From Macrostomum hystrix (lineage: Eukaryota; Platyhelminthes; Macrostomidae): DNA of 64,000 nucleotides. Made by a program: the position numbers and the translations under genes. This document shows, piece after piece, positions 1 through 13,265 of the stretch. The first letter of the stretch is position 1. The number at the start of each line of letters is the position of its first letter. Location: assembly GCA_950097015.1 (NCBI GenBank), contig CATNEN010000002.1, positions 496,001-560,000 on the forward strand, in the 5' to 3' direction. The notes under the pieces were generated by a model. The model ran no database searches. It was not told the origin of the DNA and saw only the letters and a program-made list of their open reading frames with translations.

Positions 1-155
1 CCAGCTAATGCGGTACCCATTTAACATCTGAGTGAATACAGAGTCTTGCAAAAGGATACAAATTGTTCCAGTGGAGTCAGGAATTGAACCCCCGACCTTC
101 AAGTCGTTTGTAAGTAGTTTGTCGTTTGCGCTCCAACCACAAGGCCAAAACCTCC
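1..155 (-). mobile_element. SINE-A copy (tRNA-derived), divergent
   Basis: On the minus strand this carries a tRNA-like head, with a B-box-like GGTTCAATTCC near 80-90. It is followed by the same tail sequence (gttaaatgggtacc, antisense at 12-30) seen in the intact copy at 10510. It is degraded in the A-box part. Internal pol III boxes and dispersed copies are typical of tRNA-derived SINEs. The class call is inference from copies within this window. Confidence 0.6.
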
Positions 156-1217
156 CTTTTAGAATCCAAACAGTTATAGAACTGCACTGTCCAAACTCTA
201 CTAGTTGCTAGCCAGAGAAGTCAATGAAACAAACATACACAGAAAAATATACTCAATGTTAATAAAATTATGCAGGAAAATGTTAGCGCGTGGAACAACC
301 ACGAGCCTCAACTTTTGCTGCTGGTCATAGCCCATGTGAAACTGGTTGTGTCTACGTCATGTTCGCTTCTATTATCCTCCGTAACAGGACATGCGTGGGA
401 TTCAAGGGCCATTCAAATGTGATACCAAAAAGCAAACTTATAGCTGACTCTCTTGATCAAACACAAGACCCAAGATCATGTATCGATCAACTATACATTT
501 CATAGCTTCACTGTAACGTTAGGCTCATTGTTGCTACGGTTCCCGTATGATGATTTTTACCATGCAATACTTTTTAGAACACATGCTATTTATCTAAATC
601 TAAGTAGACTTTTTCTTTGGTCCAGCTAGTTGCTTATTTAACTACTTACAGTAGCATGTAAAGTATGCGGTAGCTACGAGCGTATTAGTGATTACCATAA
701 TCGAACACTTCACTGCTCTTGAAAATTTTCTGATCCAGACTGCACTTGTCCTGCAGATTCATTTGTTAATTAACCTGTCACTTAATTGCCTAATACAGCG
801 AAATAATAAAGTTCTAATAAGCTTGTCACAGTCAAGTGGGCAAAAGCAAATTGTTATTTCTAAGAAACACTGCATTCCAAGAAACAGAGAAGGGAGCTAA
901 AATATATTATCAGTTGTCTGCTTGCCCCTCATCAGGTAGATGAATGCTAGTCGACCGAGTGCAGGAAAGTCAACGATGCAAAAAACTAAATCAGATCACT
1001 TGGCGAGTAGCACAGGATAGTTACCGACAAAAACAAAAAGCACTTCGAAAGATGATAGCAAACGAGGAAAGCTGAAACTTGTCACAGGTCAGGCAAGAAG
1101 AGACAAAGAATGACTTGAGTTATCTATACTTAAAAAGTTGTTAATTGCTGCCACGGAAGACAATAAGATGCGAATTTCTGTCTAAACAAAAATTAACTAT
1201 AATAATGAATTTGCTAT
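156..1217. other. No supported gene
   Basis: The only open frames are about 70 codons long and lack coding character, splice context or recognisable motifs. No repeat structure is visible. Confidence 0.6.
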
Positions 1218-1435
1218 GTGAAGCCTGCGTACGGCTGTACAGTCTATGGACTGGGGAGACGCCACACCCAACCCTTAATTATCCCAGTTGGTACCTTTTC
1301 AACAGCTGGGTGAGCTGAAGCAAAGCAGCGTTAAGTGTCTTGCAAAATGACAAAAATTGTTCCAGTGGAGTCGGGAATCGAAGCCCCGACATTTAAGTCG
1401 CGTGCCCGACGCTCTAACCACAAGGCTACAACCGC
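1218..1435 (-). mobile_element. SINE-A copy (tRNA-derived)
   Basis: The antisense tRNA-like head lies at about 1360-1430 and contains a B-box-like sequence (ggcttcgattcc on the minus strand). The tail at 1230-1340 matches the copies at 10510 and 59812. The orientation is opposite to the 10510 copy. Confidence 0.7.
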
Positions 1436-1439
1436 CTGT

Positions 1440-3600
1440 GTCTAAACAAAGAACACCATAGATCGATTTAGGCGCTCTAAGAAATAAGACAATGCACAAG
1501 CATTCGATGAGTGGTCCGAACTGACTGACTGACATCTTGACGCAAGGTCGCCGGATTTCATTGGCTGCAGCAATCTCTCTTGTCAAGCAGCGGTATAGGA
1601 AATTGGTTTTGTCAGCCGTTAGCTACAGTTCCACGAATTTATTATTCTAGCAAGGGCTCGATACTGAACTTAGCTGCTACGCGAGCTAGTTTCATAGTAA
1701 TGCTACAACCCGAAAGAATATTTTTTAGAAAATTTACCTCTTTCTCTTGTCAAGAAAAGTGGAGAATTCAGCTTGGGAACCCCGAATTCTAAAGAGTTCC
1801 TGAACATCAAAATAATCTGAATAGAGCAAAAAACAGAGTTTTCTTCTATGCGTGTGGGGTAACCTCTTCCGTCTTCTGCTGCAGCCACTTACTGCGCTGC
1901 GCTGGCGTATCCCCATACCCCATGCCAAATTCTGCCCCGGAGGAAAGAAGGGCCTGTCAGATGGAATAATGGTGGGGGTGGCTTAGCCAGGCGCATCACT
2001 CAGCCCCATCCTGGAACTCTTATTATCGAGGTCGGGCTGCTCAACTCCTGGTACATTGGTCCGCGTGCTCAATCTAATGAATGAAGTCTGCAATGGAGAA
2101 TAAATGAATGTTCTCCTTGACGGGCCATCTCACTTGCACCTGTTCCCAGTTCCCGTGGAGCCCCCATCTATCCATCCCTGGGGCTAATCCACTGCGCAGC
2201 TGGCAGGTGGCAATTTCTTCTCCACCCCTTTCGTTATGGAAGAATAATTTATTTCGCTTTCCCAAACTGTTCCAGATATTCTCCCATGAAGCGACTGAAC
2301 CTGTTCTGAGAGCATGGGACTGTGGTTTCTCATAAACAATTTTGTATCCATCTATGATTTATAAACTAGCGAGCAACCATCATCGAGATTAACACAAAGT
2401 TTTGATAAGAGTTTCTCTATATTGTATCGCCAGTCCCCGTGTGTCATTGCCTAGGTTATAGGCATCGCCTACTAGTTGAAAACTTGGGCAATATAGCTTC
2501 CAACAGCATCCAATGCCCATCAACATTTGCCATCCTGTTCCCCACGGCTCCGTCATCGAGTGCCGCAATCCCATTTGCTGTCTCATGGCACTTCCATTCC
2601 CATCTCTCTTTCCTGCACGCAGCTCCCTTCCCATGGTCGTCGGGGCCAGGAAAAAAGGTAAGTATTCTGCAATTCACGTTCCTGAAAGCTTTCACCCGCG
2701 TGTGAAATTTATCCCGAATCGCTTCCACTAACAAAGCTAGGAAATCGGCGTTTGTATGTTTTGTGCGGCGGCCTCTTGTCGAAGTGGAAATGCTAATTAT
2801 GCAAGTGGGCTATCTAGCTGGCGACAAAAATGTCTGTCAGAAAAATCCCAGTTGGTAGACTGATTCGTGGGCTCGATTCCGCTATTTAATCACCAAGAGC
2901 CATCTAACCAGGCAGTGCGACCCTCATTCGCTGAATGGTTTGTGGCGGGCATCTATTCGCATTACGGACTTTAACAGCCACCCCAAACACTTGCGAGCCG
3001 CAATCGCTTTGCCAGCACCACTTGTTTGTGCAAACAAGATAAAAAATGGAGAGATTCGGTTTTGAAAAAGTATTACACTACCGTTTCATTATCATATTTT
3101 TTCTGTATTTATCTAATTTGATTGTATTTTTTGCAAGCTTACGTACTTTTATACACAAAACTACGACTATGTAACTAACGTCAACAAAGAGCTAAATAAA
3201 TCTACGTTCCAAATAATGACACGGCTCAAATTACAAATGTATGTCTCCCACAAAAAAGTTGAAACTTTACAAACATTTACAATTACGAGTGTAAGACATG
3301 TGCGGTTAGGAGCCTTTAAAAATAATCACGCTTCAAATATACATTTCTAGCAACTAAACTGTAACTTACAGAAATAAACAAAACCTACTCATTCTGACTC
3401 TTAACGGTCAGACAACAAAAAACAAAATGACAAAAAGGAAAAAAGGAAACAAAACCATTCTTCTGAAACACAGGGAATTTGACCAGAAGATTCGAACCCG
3501 AATCGGTTTCATTTTGGAACAGGAAACATTAACAGGAGTCAATAATCAGTACAGTTCTGTTCCTCTGAAAGTCATATTCATTGGGTAAATTTAGACAACA
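1440..3600. other. No supported gene
   Basis: Short overlapping open frames near 1.6-2.7 kb are not supported by splice signals or motifs. This region lies downstream of the minus-strand GPCR that ends at 3603, so its proximal part is probably that gene's 3' UTR and flank. Confidence 0.5.
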
Positions 3601-3602
3601 GT

Positions 3603-6600
3603 TCAGAAGGCCCTACTAGCTCTTACTGTTCCACCACAGTCAAGCTCCTGCAGCTCCATCAGTTGATACTCTTCGCGCTCGTCCAGGACTAGCTCCCGGT
3701 CTCTGACGGGCATCGCTGTCGCCAGGGTGCTCTCGCAGCGGGTCAGGCAGTCCGCATCGCCAAGGCTGCTGTTTCCAGCGAAGCCGCGCTCTCTGAAGCC
3801 TCCGCCAACGTCTCTGCCACCAGCGCCGGCACTCCCTAGACGTCTCAACTCGGTGCCATGACGTCGATTCAAGTGAGCGCTGCTCTGGCGACGCGAGTCG
3901 AAGCCTTCGGCTGTGATTCTCCAGTCGAAGCAGCAGAAAATTCTCGCTAGAACTCGTTTGTAGCCGAGACGAAAGCGCTGCGACATGAAGTAGTACACCA
4001 CCGGGTTGGCGGTGGAGTTCGCAAAACCGATCAGGTGCAGCAGCACCATGGTGAAACCATAGTTGTGGTTGTACACATTCCTATTGAACAGACCAGCAAT
4101 GTTCACTGCAAACCAGGGTGTCCAGGAGATGAGGAACAGAGCTGCCACGACGATCATCATCTTAGCGACCTGGTAATTAGTAATTACGCTTGTAGATAGT
4201 GCTAGGGCTTCCAGACAGCATATTATGGATGTATCTTCGAGAATATCACTGTTTAACTGTCTTACGGTGCTTTCAGTTAACTTAATTTCTAGTGCCATTG
4301 TTGTTTATTCCTAAAATTTTTATCCTTAAAGAGAGAAAATTGAATAATTGGGTGATTATAAAATAATTAAATGAAAAAAACAAAGAATGAACAATAAAAC
4401 GAAAAAACGAACGAAAGAACGAACGAACGAAAGAACGAAAGAACGAACGAACGAAAGAACGAAAGAACGAACAAACGAAAGAACGAAAGAACGAACGAAC
4501 GAAAGAACGAAAGAACGAACGAACGAAAGAATGAAAGAACGAACGAACGAAAGAACGAAAGAACGAACGAACGAAAGAACGAAAGAACGAACGAACGAAC
4601 GAACGAAAGAACGAACAAACGAAAAAACGCGCGAACGAACAAGCAAACAAATAAATAAAACGAACTAAGTAGCAGATGGGCAGGCGATCTCTCAGATGGA
4701 TAAAATAATATTATCCGTCGAACGTTCATACGAACGAACGAACGCAAGAATGAGTCAAAGAACGGACGAAGAAAAAACAGCTCAAGAACAAATACATGAA
4801 GAAATAAATAATTTTTTCAAGAACAAATACATGAAGAAATAAATAAATTTTTCATCTGCCAATGAACCATTTCCCGATACTCCAAACTGACGATGCCTTA
4901 GCGCCTGACCTTTCTCTTGCTCTCCTCTCGCGACGATTGGCCACCAACGGAGCCGCCCCTGGCACTTCCGGCTGGTCGCCTGGAGCTAAGCACTCGAACG
5001 CTGCTCTCGCTGTGTCCTGGAATCGGGCGGCGCAGTGCGCGGACAATGGAAGCTGACGTAAACACGACAACACAGAGCGGCAGGAGGAACAGCAGGCAGA
5101 ACGCTGACAGCACGTAAGCGTAGCGGCCTCCCTTTGTGAAGCTGTCCAAGCAGTGCTGGCTGCGCATCTCGCCATAGCCGCTGACGCTATGGAATGCTTG
5201 CGCAGCGGGATGCATGGCCTGCACCAGACAGAAAGCCGCCGGCACTGTCCAGGTGAGCAGAATGAACAGACAGGTGCGTCGACTGGATTGAAACAGAAGA
5301 CTGCGCAGCGGATGGACTATTGCCAGGAACCTGGCAGAAACAAGTATTCAGATTGATATTAGTATCCACGTAAGCGTTACTACAAAAAAGCAGAGCTAAT
5401 TAAAATATAAAATCCTCTAGTAGGCTCTTGCTTCGATTCTACATTACACACTTTTGCTTCGATTCTACATTACACACTTTTGCTTCGATTCTACATTACA
5501 CACTTTTGCTTTGATTCTATATTACACTTTTGCTTTGATTCTATATTACACTTTTGCTTCGATTCTACATTACACACTTTTGCTTTGATTCTATATTACA
5601 CTTTTGCTTCGATTCTACATTACACACTTTTGCTTTGATTCTATATTACACTTTTGCTTTGATTCTATATTACACTTTTGCTTTGATTCTACATTACACA
5701 CTTTTGCTTCGATTCTACATTACACACTTTTGCTTTGATTCTACATTACACACTTTTGCTTTGATTCTATATTACAATTTTGCTTTGATTCTATATTACA
5801 CTTTTGCTTTGATTCTATATTACACTTTTGCTTTGATTCTACATTACACACTTTTGCTTCGATTCTACATTACACACTTTTGCTTTGATTCTATATTACA
5901 ATTTTGCTTTGATTCTATATTACACTTTTGCTTCGATTCTACATTACACACTTTTGCTTTGATTCTATATTACACACTTTTGCTTTGATTCTATATTACA
6001 CTTTTGCTTTGATTCTATATTACACTTTTGCTTCGATTCTACATTACACACTTTTGCTTTGATTCTATATTACACTTTTGCTTCGATTCTACATTACACA
6101 CTTTTGCTTTGATTCTATATTACACTTTTGCTTTGATTCTATATTACACTTTTGCTTCGATTCTACATTACACACTTTTGCTTTGATTCTATATTACACT
6201 TTTGCTTTGATTCTACATTACACACTTTTGCTTTGATTCTATATTACACTTTTGCTTCGATTCTACATTACACACTTTTGCTTTGATTCTATATTACACT
6301 TTTGCTTCGATTCTACATTACACACTTTTGCTTTGATTCTATATTACACTTTTGCTTTGATTCTATATTACACTTTTGCTTCGATTCTACATTACACACT
6401 TTTGCTTTGATTCTATATTACACTTTTGCTTCGATTCTACATTACACACTTTTGCTTTGATTCTATATTACACTTTTGCTTTGATTCTATATTACACTTT
6501 TGCTTTGATTCTACATTACACACTTTTGCTTCGATTCTACATTACACACTTTTGCTTTGATTCTACATTACACACTTTTGCTTTGATTCTATATTACAAT

Positions 6601-9600
6601 TTTGCTTTGATTCTATATTACACTTTTGCTTTGATTCTATATTACACTTTTGCTTTGATTCTACATTACACACTTTTGCTTCGATTCTACATTACACACT
6701 TTTGCTTTGATTCTATATTACAATTTTGCTTTGATTCTATATTACACTTTTGCTTCGATTCTACATTACACACTTTTGCTTTGATTCTATATTACAGTTT
6801 TGCTTTGATTCTATATTACACTTTTGCTTCGATTCTACATTACACACTTTTGCTTTGATTCTATATTACACTTTTGCTTTGATTCTATATTACACTTTTG
6901 CTTCGATTCTACATTACACACTTTTGCTTTGATTCTATATTACACTTTTGCTTCGATTCTACATTACACTTTTGCTTTGATTCTATATTACACTTTTGCT
7001 TCGATTCTACATTACACACTTTTGCTTTGATTCTATATTACACTTTTGCTTTGATTCTATATTACACTTTTGCTTTGATTCTACATTACACACTTTTGCT
7101 TCGATTCTACATTACACACTTTTGCTTTGATTCTACATTACACACTTTTGCTTTGATTCTATATTACAATTTTGCTTTGATTCTATATTACACTTTTGCT
7201 TTGATTCTATATTACACTTTTGCTTTGATTCTACATTACACACTTTTGCTTCGATTCTACATTACACACTTTTGCTTTGATTCTATATTACAATTTTGCT
7301 TTGATTCTATATTACACTTTTGCTTCGATTCTACATTACACACTTTTGCTTTGATTCTATATTACACACTTTTGCTTTGATTCTATATTACACTTTTGCT
7401 TTGATTCTATATTACACTTTTGCTTCGATTCTACATTACACACTTTTGCTTTGATTCTATATTACACTTTTGCTTCGATTCTACATTACACACTTTTGCT
7501 TTGATTCTATATTACACTTTTGCTTTGATTCTATATTACACTTTTGCTTCGATTCTACATTACACACTTTTGCTTTGATTCTACATTACACACTTTTGCT
7601 TCGATTCTACATTACACACTTTTGCTTTGATTCTATATTACACTTTTGCTTTGATTCTATATTACACTTTTGCTTCGATTCTATATTACAATTTTGCTTT
7701 GATTCTATATTACACTTTTGCTTTGATTCTATATTACACTTTTGCTTTGATTCTATATTACACTTTTGCTTCGATTCTATATTACAATTTTGCTTCGATT
7801 CTATATTACACTTTTGCTTTGATTCTATATTACAATTTTGCTTTGATTCTATATTACACTTTTGCTTCGATTCTACATTATACACTTTTGCTTTGATTCT
7901 ATATTACAATTTTGCTTTGATTCTATATTACACTTTTGCTTCGATTCTACATTACACACTTTTGCTTTGATTCTATATTACACTTTTGCTTTGATTCTAT
8001 ATTACACTTTTGCTTCGATTCTACATTACACACTTTTGCTTTGATTCTATATTACGTTCTTGCTTTGATTCTATATTGCACTTTTGCTTCGATTCTATAT
8101 TACACTTTTGCTTTGATTCTGTATTACACTTTTGCTTCGATTCTATATTACACTTTTGCTTTGATTCTATATTACACTTTTGCTTCGATTCTATATTACA
8201 CTTTTGCTTTGATTCTATATTGCACTTTTGCTTTGATTCTATATTACACTTTTGCTTCGATTCTACATTACACACTTTTGCTTTGATTCTATATTACACA
8301 CTTTTGCTTTGATTCTATATTACACTTTTGCTTTGATTCTATATTACACTTTTGCTTCGATTCTACATTACACACTTTTGCTTTGATTCTATATTACACT
8401 TTTGCTTCGATTCTATATTGCACTTTTGCTTTGATTCTATATTACACTTTTGCTTTGATTCTATATTACACTTTTGCTTCGATTCTACATTACACACTTT
8501 TGCTTTGATTCTATATTACACTTTTGCTTTGATTCTATATTACACTTTTGCTTCGATTCTACATTACACACTTTTGCTTTGATTCTATATTACACTTTTG
8601 CTTTGATTCTATATTACACTTTTGCTTCGATTCTATATTACAATTTTGCTTTGATTCTATATTACACTTTTGCTTTGATTCTATATTACACTTTTGCTTT
8701 GATTCTATATTACACTTTTGCTTCGATTCTATATTACAATTTTGCTTCGATTCTATATTACACTTTTGCTTTGATTCTATATTACAATTTTGCTTTGATT
8801 CTATATTACACTTTTGCTTCGATTCTACATTACACACTTTTGCTTTGATTCTATATTACAATTTTGCTTTGATTCTATATTACACTTTTGCTTCGATTCT
8901 ACATTACACACTTTTGCTTTGATTCTATATTACACTTTTGCTTTGATTCTATATTACACTTTTGCTTCGATTCTACATTACACACTTTTGCTTTGATTCT
9001 ATATTACGTTCTTGCTTTGATTCTATATTACACTTTTGCTTCGATTCTATATTACACTTTTGCTTTGATTCTGTATTACACTTTTGCTTCGATTCTATAT
9101 TACACTTTTGCTTTGATTCTATATTGCACTTTTGCTTTGATTCTATATTACACTTTTGCTTCGATTCTACATTACACACTTTTGCTTTGATTCTATATTA
9201 CACACTTTTGCTTTGATTCTATATTACACTTTTGCTTTGATTCTATATTACACTTTTGCTTCGATTCTACATTACACACTTTTGCTTTGATTCTATATTA
9301 CACTTTTGCTTCGATTCTATATTGCACTTTTGCTTTGATTCTATATTACACTTTTGCTTTGATTCTATATTACACTTTTGCTTCGATTCTACATTACACA
9401 CTTTTGCTTTGATTCTATATTACACACTTTTGCTTTGATTCTATATTACACTTTTGCTTTGATTCTATATTGCACTTTTGCTTTGATTCTATATTACAAT
9501 TTTGCTTTGATTCTATATTACACTTTTGCTTCGATTCTACATTACACACTTTTGCTTTGATTCTATATTACAATTTTGCTTTGATTCTATATTACACTTT

Positions 9601-11222
9601 TGCTTCGATTCTACATTACACACTTTTGCTTTGATTCTATATTACACTTTTGCTTTGATTCTATATTACACTTTTGCTTCGATTCTACATTACACACTTT
9701 TGCTTTGATTCTATATTACGTTCTTGCTTTGATTCTATATTACACTTTTGCTTCGATTCTATATTACACTTTTGCTTTGATTCTGTATTACACTTTTGCT
9801 TCGATTCTATATTACACTTTTGCTTTGATTCTATATTGCACTTTTGCTTTGATTCTATATTACACTTTTGCTTCGATTCTATATTACACTTTTGCTTCGA
9901 TTCCATATTACGTTCTTGCTTCGATTTCATATTACACTCTTGCTTCGATTCTATATTGCGCTTTGATTTAATCTTCGACTCGCGTTTTTCAATTCCATAC
10001 TCTAGCCAGCTTGGATTAGTTATTATTCGACTCCATTTTAGCTCTGGATTATATTCCATATTTTACTTTTGTTCGATGTTATAAAACTATCTAAAGTACT
10101 AAAGTACAGTGCACTACAAACGACAGCTATAATTGTGTGATGCTGTTGCCCAAGACAAATTATTAATCTGTTTCATAAGGCTATCAACCATTTGCTATTA
10201 TAAGTGTAGCAATCGTTCCCCATGTTTCTGATGAACTAACTAGCAGAAGATTCGTGTCTGCTTTGTCGCCTTTGACTAGCAATTTCGCTTAAGTATCCAG
10301 TCATAAAGAACAAAATTAGTTACATTTCTTTGTGCCTCGCCGCCCAAGTTATTAAATTACAGTGATCTTCACTTTTAACTTCCTTTCGCATTATACTAGG
10401 CCGTGTCAAAGCTAATGCTACAACGAAGGCGAAGTCACTGACGGCTGTAAGATTACATCTCGCAGTCAGCTGTTTTTGTGCTATTTGAAGATCAGCATGT
10501 GCTTTTTAGTATAGGGGTTTGTAGCCTAGTGGCTAGGGCGTCGGAATCCCGACTTCAAGGTCTGGGGTTCGATTCCCGACTCCACTGGAACAAATTGTTC
10601 CTTTAGCAAGACACTTAACTCTGCATTGCTTCAGTTCACCCAGCTGTTAAATGGGTACCAGCATCAGCTGGGGCAATTGAAGGTGGGTGTGGCGTCCCCC
10701 CAGTCCATGGACTGAACGCAGCCTTCAGATGCGCCGCGCAATAGCTGCGGCTGTGCTGTCAGATGCACATCTGGCCTAATCGAATCTATTTTTAGTCTTG
10801 TTTCCAAGCAAAAAAAGCACCGAATTCGATCACCTCTCGATGCAGATGACCACCAGGGTGAACAGGCTAGCAAACACCAGCAGCATCATGCAGAAGGTGA
10901 CGAACGAGCAGCCCAAACGGTCGAACAGTTTAGCGGCTACCGAGCAGGGACCCATGAGCTGCAAGCCCTTCAGCGGCAGCACCAGCGCCGCCGCCAGGAG
11001 GTCCGTGACCGCCAGGTTCAGCACGTAGCAGTTTGTCACAGTTCGCATCGTTCGGTGCAGGCAGATGGTGCAGACGACCATCAGGTTTCCAAAAAACATC
11101 AGCAGGCCGACGCTGATCCAGGCGACTGTCAGGCTGATCTTCACAGCCGGCAGCTGCAGCAGGTCCCAGTACACGGTTGCGTTCACCTCGTGACAGTTGG
11201 AGGTCGAAGCAGTTGGAGGCAT
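3603..11222 (-). CDS. Class A (peptide-type) GPCR, 3 exons
   Basis: Exons are 11222-10834, 5330-4910 and 4169-3603. Splice phases agree (2, then 0), giving 458 residues from the ATG at 11222. Exon 1 holds an N-glycosylation site (NATVYW), TM1 to TM3 and LAVTDLL, and ends CIE. The split Arg then gives ERFLAIVHP, a variant of the DRY box. Exon 2 has TM4, an ECL2 cysteine (QHCLDS), TM5 and a basic third loop ending KRK. Exon 3 has TM6 with FLISWTPWF (a CWxP variant) and TM7 with NPVVYYF, then a long Arg/Ser/Glu-rich tail. The motifs suggest a peptide receptor of the rhodopsin beta/gamma type; I cannot name the ligand. Intron 1 (10833-5331) holds a 4.5 kb minisatellite and a SINE, and intron 2 a GAAC/GAAA microsatellite. 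The start codon is the first supported ATG, but a 5' exon is possible. Confidence 0.85.
4390..4640. repeat. GAAC/GAAA microsatellite
   Basis: Tandem tetranucleotides in a compound pattern (gaacgaacgaaagaacgaaa, period about 20). The array lies in intron 2 of the GPCR. The apparent Phe/Arg/Ser-repeat open frames in all registers are artefacts of the repeat. Confidence 0.95.
5428..9960. repeat. 24-26 bp minisatellite in GPCR intron 1
   Basis: About 180 units of ttttgcttYgattctaYattacac, with CAC-extended 26 bp variants. Higher-order structure is visible: a block at about 7607-7885 recurs 952 bp later (8559-8837), and 5554-5990 recurs near 6376 and 6900. Units degrade at the right edge (9900-9960). 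The core GCTTCGATTC is shared with the arrays at 11.76 kb and 14.4 kb. Open frames inside it are repeat artefacts. Confidence 0.97.
9961..10509. other. Intronic DNA without features
   Basis: This is part of GPCR intron 1, between the minisatellite and a SINE. I see no exon or repeat here. Confidence 0.6.
10510..10790 (+). mobile_element. SINE-A, best-preserved copy
   Basis: The head at 10513-10590 is tRNA-like. It has an A-box TAGCCTAGTGG (10516-10526) and a B-box GGTTCGATTCC about 50 bp later, followed by a tail running to about 10790. Related copies or fragments lie at 1, 1218, 28480, 36440, 43757 and 59812, so the family is dispersed. This copy sits in intron 1 of the GPCR, antisense to that gene. 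Confidence 0.8.
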
Positions 11223-11756
11223 GACCGCGGATGGGAAATCGCAGGTGCAACAGGTGCGAATCGAATCGATTTTCTTCTCACGATTGATTCCAGGCTGTGG
11301 GAGTTTTATCCCCTCAGTTACATTGCATGGAGGCCCGGCCTTCCATCTGGATAATTGGATGCCAAGCTAATCAGCCAATGGAGGTGAAAGTCGGGGGGAA
11401 GGTGATGATTGGAAAAGAACAGGAAATTCAGCGATCCCTTGGGGTGAATTTGCATGCGTAGTCCGCGTGGGTAGCGGATTTGAAAGGATTTCCGAGGGAT
11501 TTCAACTTCAAGACTTTCCAATCAGAGTGAACATTTTTATTAAAATCGTCAAAAAAACATATTCAAATTAGCGAGATTAGCTTCGAATTAAATGGACAAC
11601 CAAATTTGGTGTCATCATATGCTTCCTTTGGGACAGTTGCCAGATCAAACGACCACCTCAGCTTTCTAGAGTTATTGCCTCACTGGACACAAAAATTTAT
11701 TTTATATCGTCTTGATTAAGCAGTAGAAAATAATTATTCTGTCTTCCTATCTTTTT
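11223..11756. other. 5' flank of the GPCR; no other gene seen
   Basis: This stretch lies immediately upstream of the GPCR start on the minus strand, so it should hold its promoter and 5' UTR. No clear TATA element or further exon could be supported. Confidence 0.4.
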
Positions 11757-12757
11757 GAGCTCTTGCTTCCATTCTGGTTGCACCTCTTGCTTCGATTCTG
11801 GTTGGTTGCTTCGATTCTGGTTGGTTGCTTCGATTCTGGTTGGTTGCTTCGATTCTGGCAGTGCCTCTTGCTTCGATTCTGGTTGCAGCTCTTGCTTCGA
11901 TTCTGATTGTTTCAATTCGATTCTTGCTTCGATTCTGGTAGCAGCTCTTGCTTCGATTCTGGTCGGTTGCTTCGATTCTGGTTGGTTGCTTCGATTCTGG
12001 TTGGTTGCTTCGATTCTGGTTGGTTGCTTCGATTCTGGTTGGTTGCTTCGATTCTGGCAGTGCCTCTTGCTTCGATTCTGGTTGCAGCTCTTGCTTCGAT
12101 TCTGATTGTTTCAATTCGATTCTTGCTTCGATTCTGGTAGCAGCTCTTGCTTCGATTCTGGTCGGTTGCTTCGATTCTGATTGTTTCACTTCTATTCTTG
12201 CTTCGATCTTAGTTGTTTGCTTCGATTCTGGTTGGTTGCTTCGATTCTGGTTGGTTGCTTCGATTCTGGTTGGTTGCTTCGATTCTGGTTGGTTGCTTCG
12301 ATTCTGGTTGGTTGCTTCGATTCTGGTTGGTTGCTTCGATTCTGGTTGGTTGCTTCGATTCTGGTTGCAGCTCTTGCTTCGATTCTGGTTGTAGCTCTTT
12401 CTTAGATTCTGGTTGGTTGCTTCGATTCTGGTTGGTTGCTTTGATTCTGGTTGTGCCTCTTGCTTCAATTCTGGTTGCAGCTCTTGCTTCGTTCTGGTTG
12501 CAGCTCTTGCTTCGTTCTGGTTGCAGCTCTAGCTTCGATTCTGGTTGCAGCTCTTGCTTCGATTCTGGTTGCAGCTCTAGCTTCGATTCTGGTTGCAGCT
12601 CTTGCTTCGATTCCGGTTGCAGCTCTTGCTTCGTTCTGGTTGCAGCTCTTGCTTCTATTCTGTTTGCAGCTCTTGCTTCGATTCCGGTTGCAGCTCTTGC
12701 TTCGATTCCGGTTGCAGCTCTAGCTTCGATTCTGGTTAGTTGCTTCGATTCTTTGGA
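11757..12757. repeat. 19 bp minisatellite (TTGCTTCGATTCTGG family)
   Basis: Units such as ttggttgcttcgattctgg alternate with longer variants containing gcagctc. A block near 11846-11960 recurs at about 12040-12150. Long open frames on both strands reflect the repeat and its low stop density. The core GCTTCGATTC is shared with the 5.4-10 kb array. Confidence 0.95.
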
Positions 12758-12759
12758 TT

Positions 12760-13265
12760 CGGTGCTAGAGACTAAACTTCGCGGCAAAATAGCAAAGAGG
12801 TTCACCTGATTGACAGCCATAATTATGAAAATAAAAATAGTAAAGCTCTTAACGAATGGTTTCAGATTAATCAATGTACTAAACCGTACTGCTAGCAGCA
12901 GCTATTGAAATATTTACACTGCCAAGTTGCGATCAAATTCTGCTTGGAAAAGAACTCGAATCAAATTACTTTTTTATGCCTTGACGGTGCCTCTATATGC
13001 GAATGTAATTTAGTGTAGCATTTATATTTCTCCACTTTGTCTGTGCAAAAATATTCTTATCTAAAGCAGTAAATGTGTTGAACTGTTTCATCGAGTCAAA
13101 GTGTCTCTAGGTGGCTACTAATTAGTAGAACTTAGTGCGTGTGTTCAACCAGCAGAAACTAATTTTAGATTTACCGACTACAAGTAGATAAATACGTTTT
13201 TAACACCCTGCAAATAATTGGCAATTTAAGACGGAATATTTTGGATATAATATTCTCAATGAGGT
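12760..13265. other. No supported gene
   Basis: AT-rich spacer between two arrays. No open frame, splice context or repeat is visible. Confidence 0.6.

Noticed and set aside
4282-4747. Long Phe/Arg/Ser-repeat and Lys/Glu/Arg/Thr-repeat open frames
   Set aside because: They are frames through a GAAC/GAAA microsatellite inside a GPCR intron and occur in several registers and on both strands.
5554-10084. Many open frames of 60-166 codons with FCFDSILH-type repeats
   Set aside because: All derive from the 24-26 bp minisatellite, which has few stops; no splice context or start signal supports them.
10513-10590. Functional tRNA gene
   Set aside because: It has A- and B-boxes but no convincing acceptor stem pairing, and it continues into a repeated SINE tail present at several loci.
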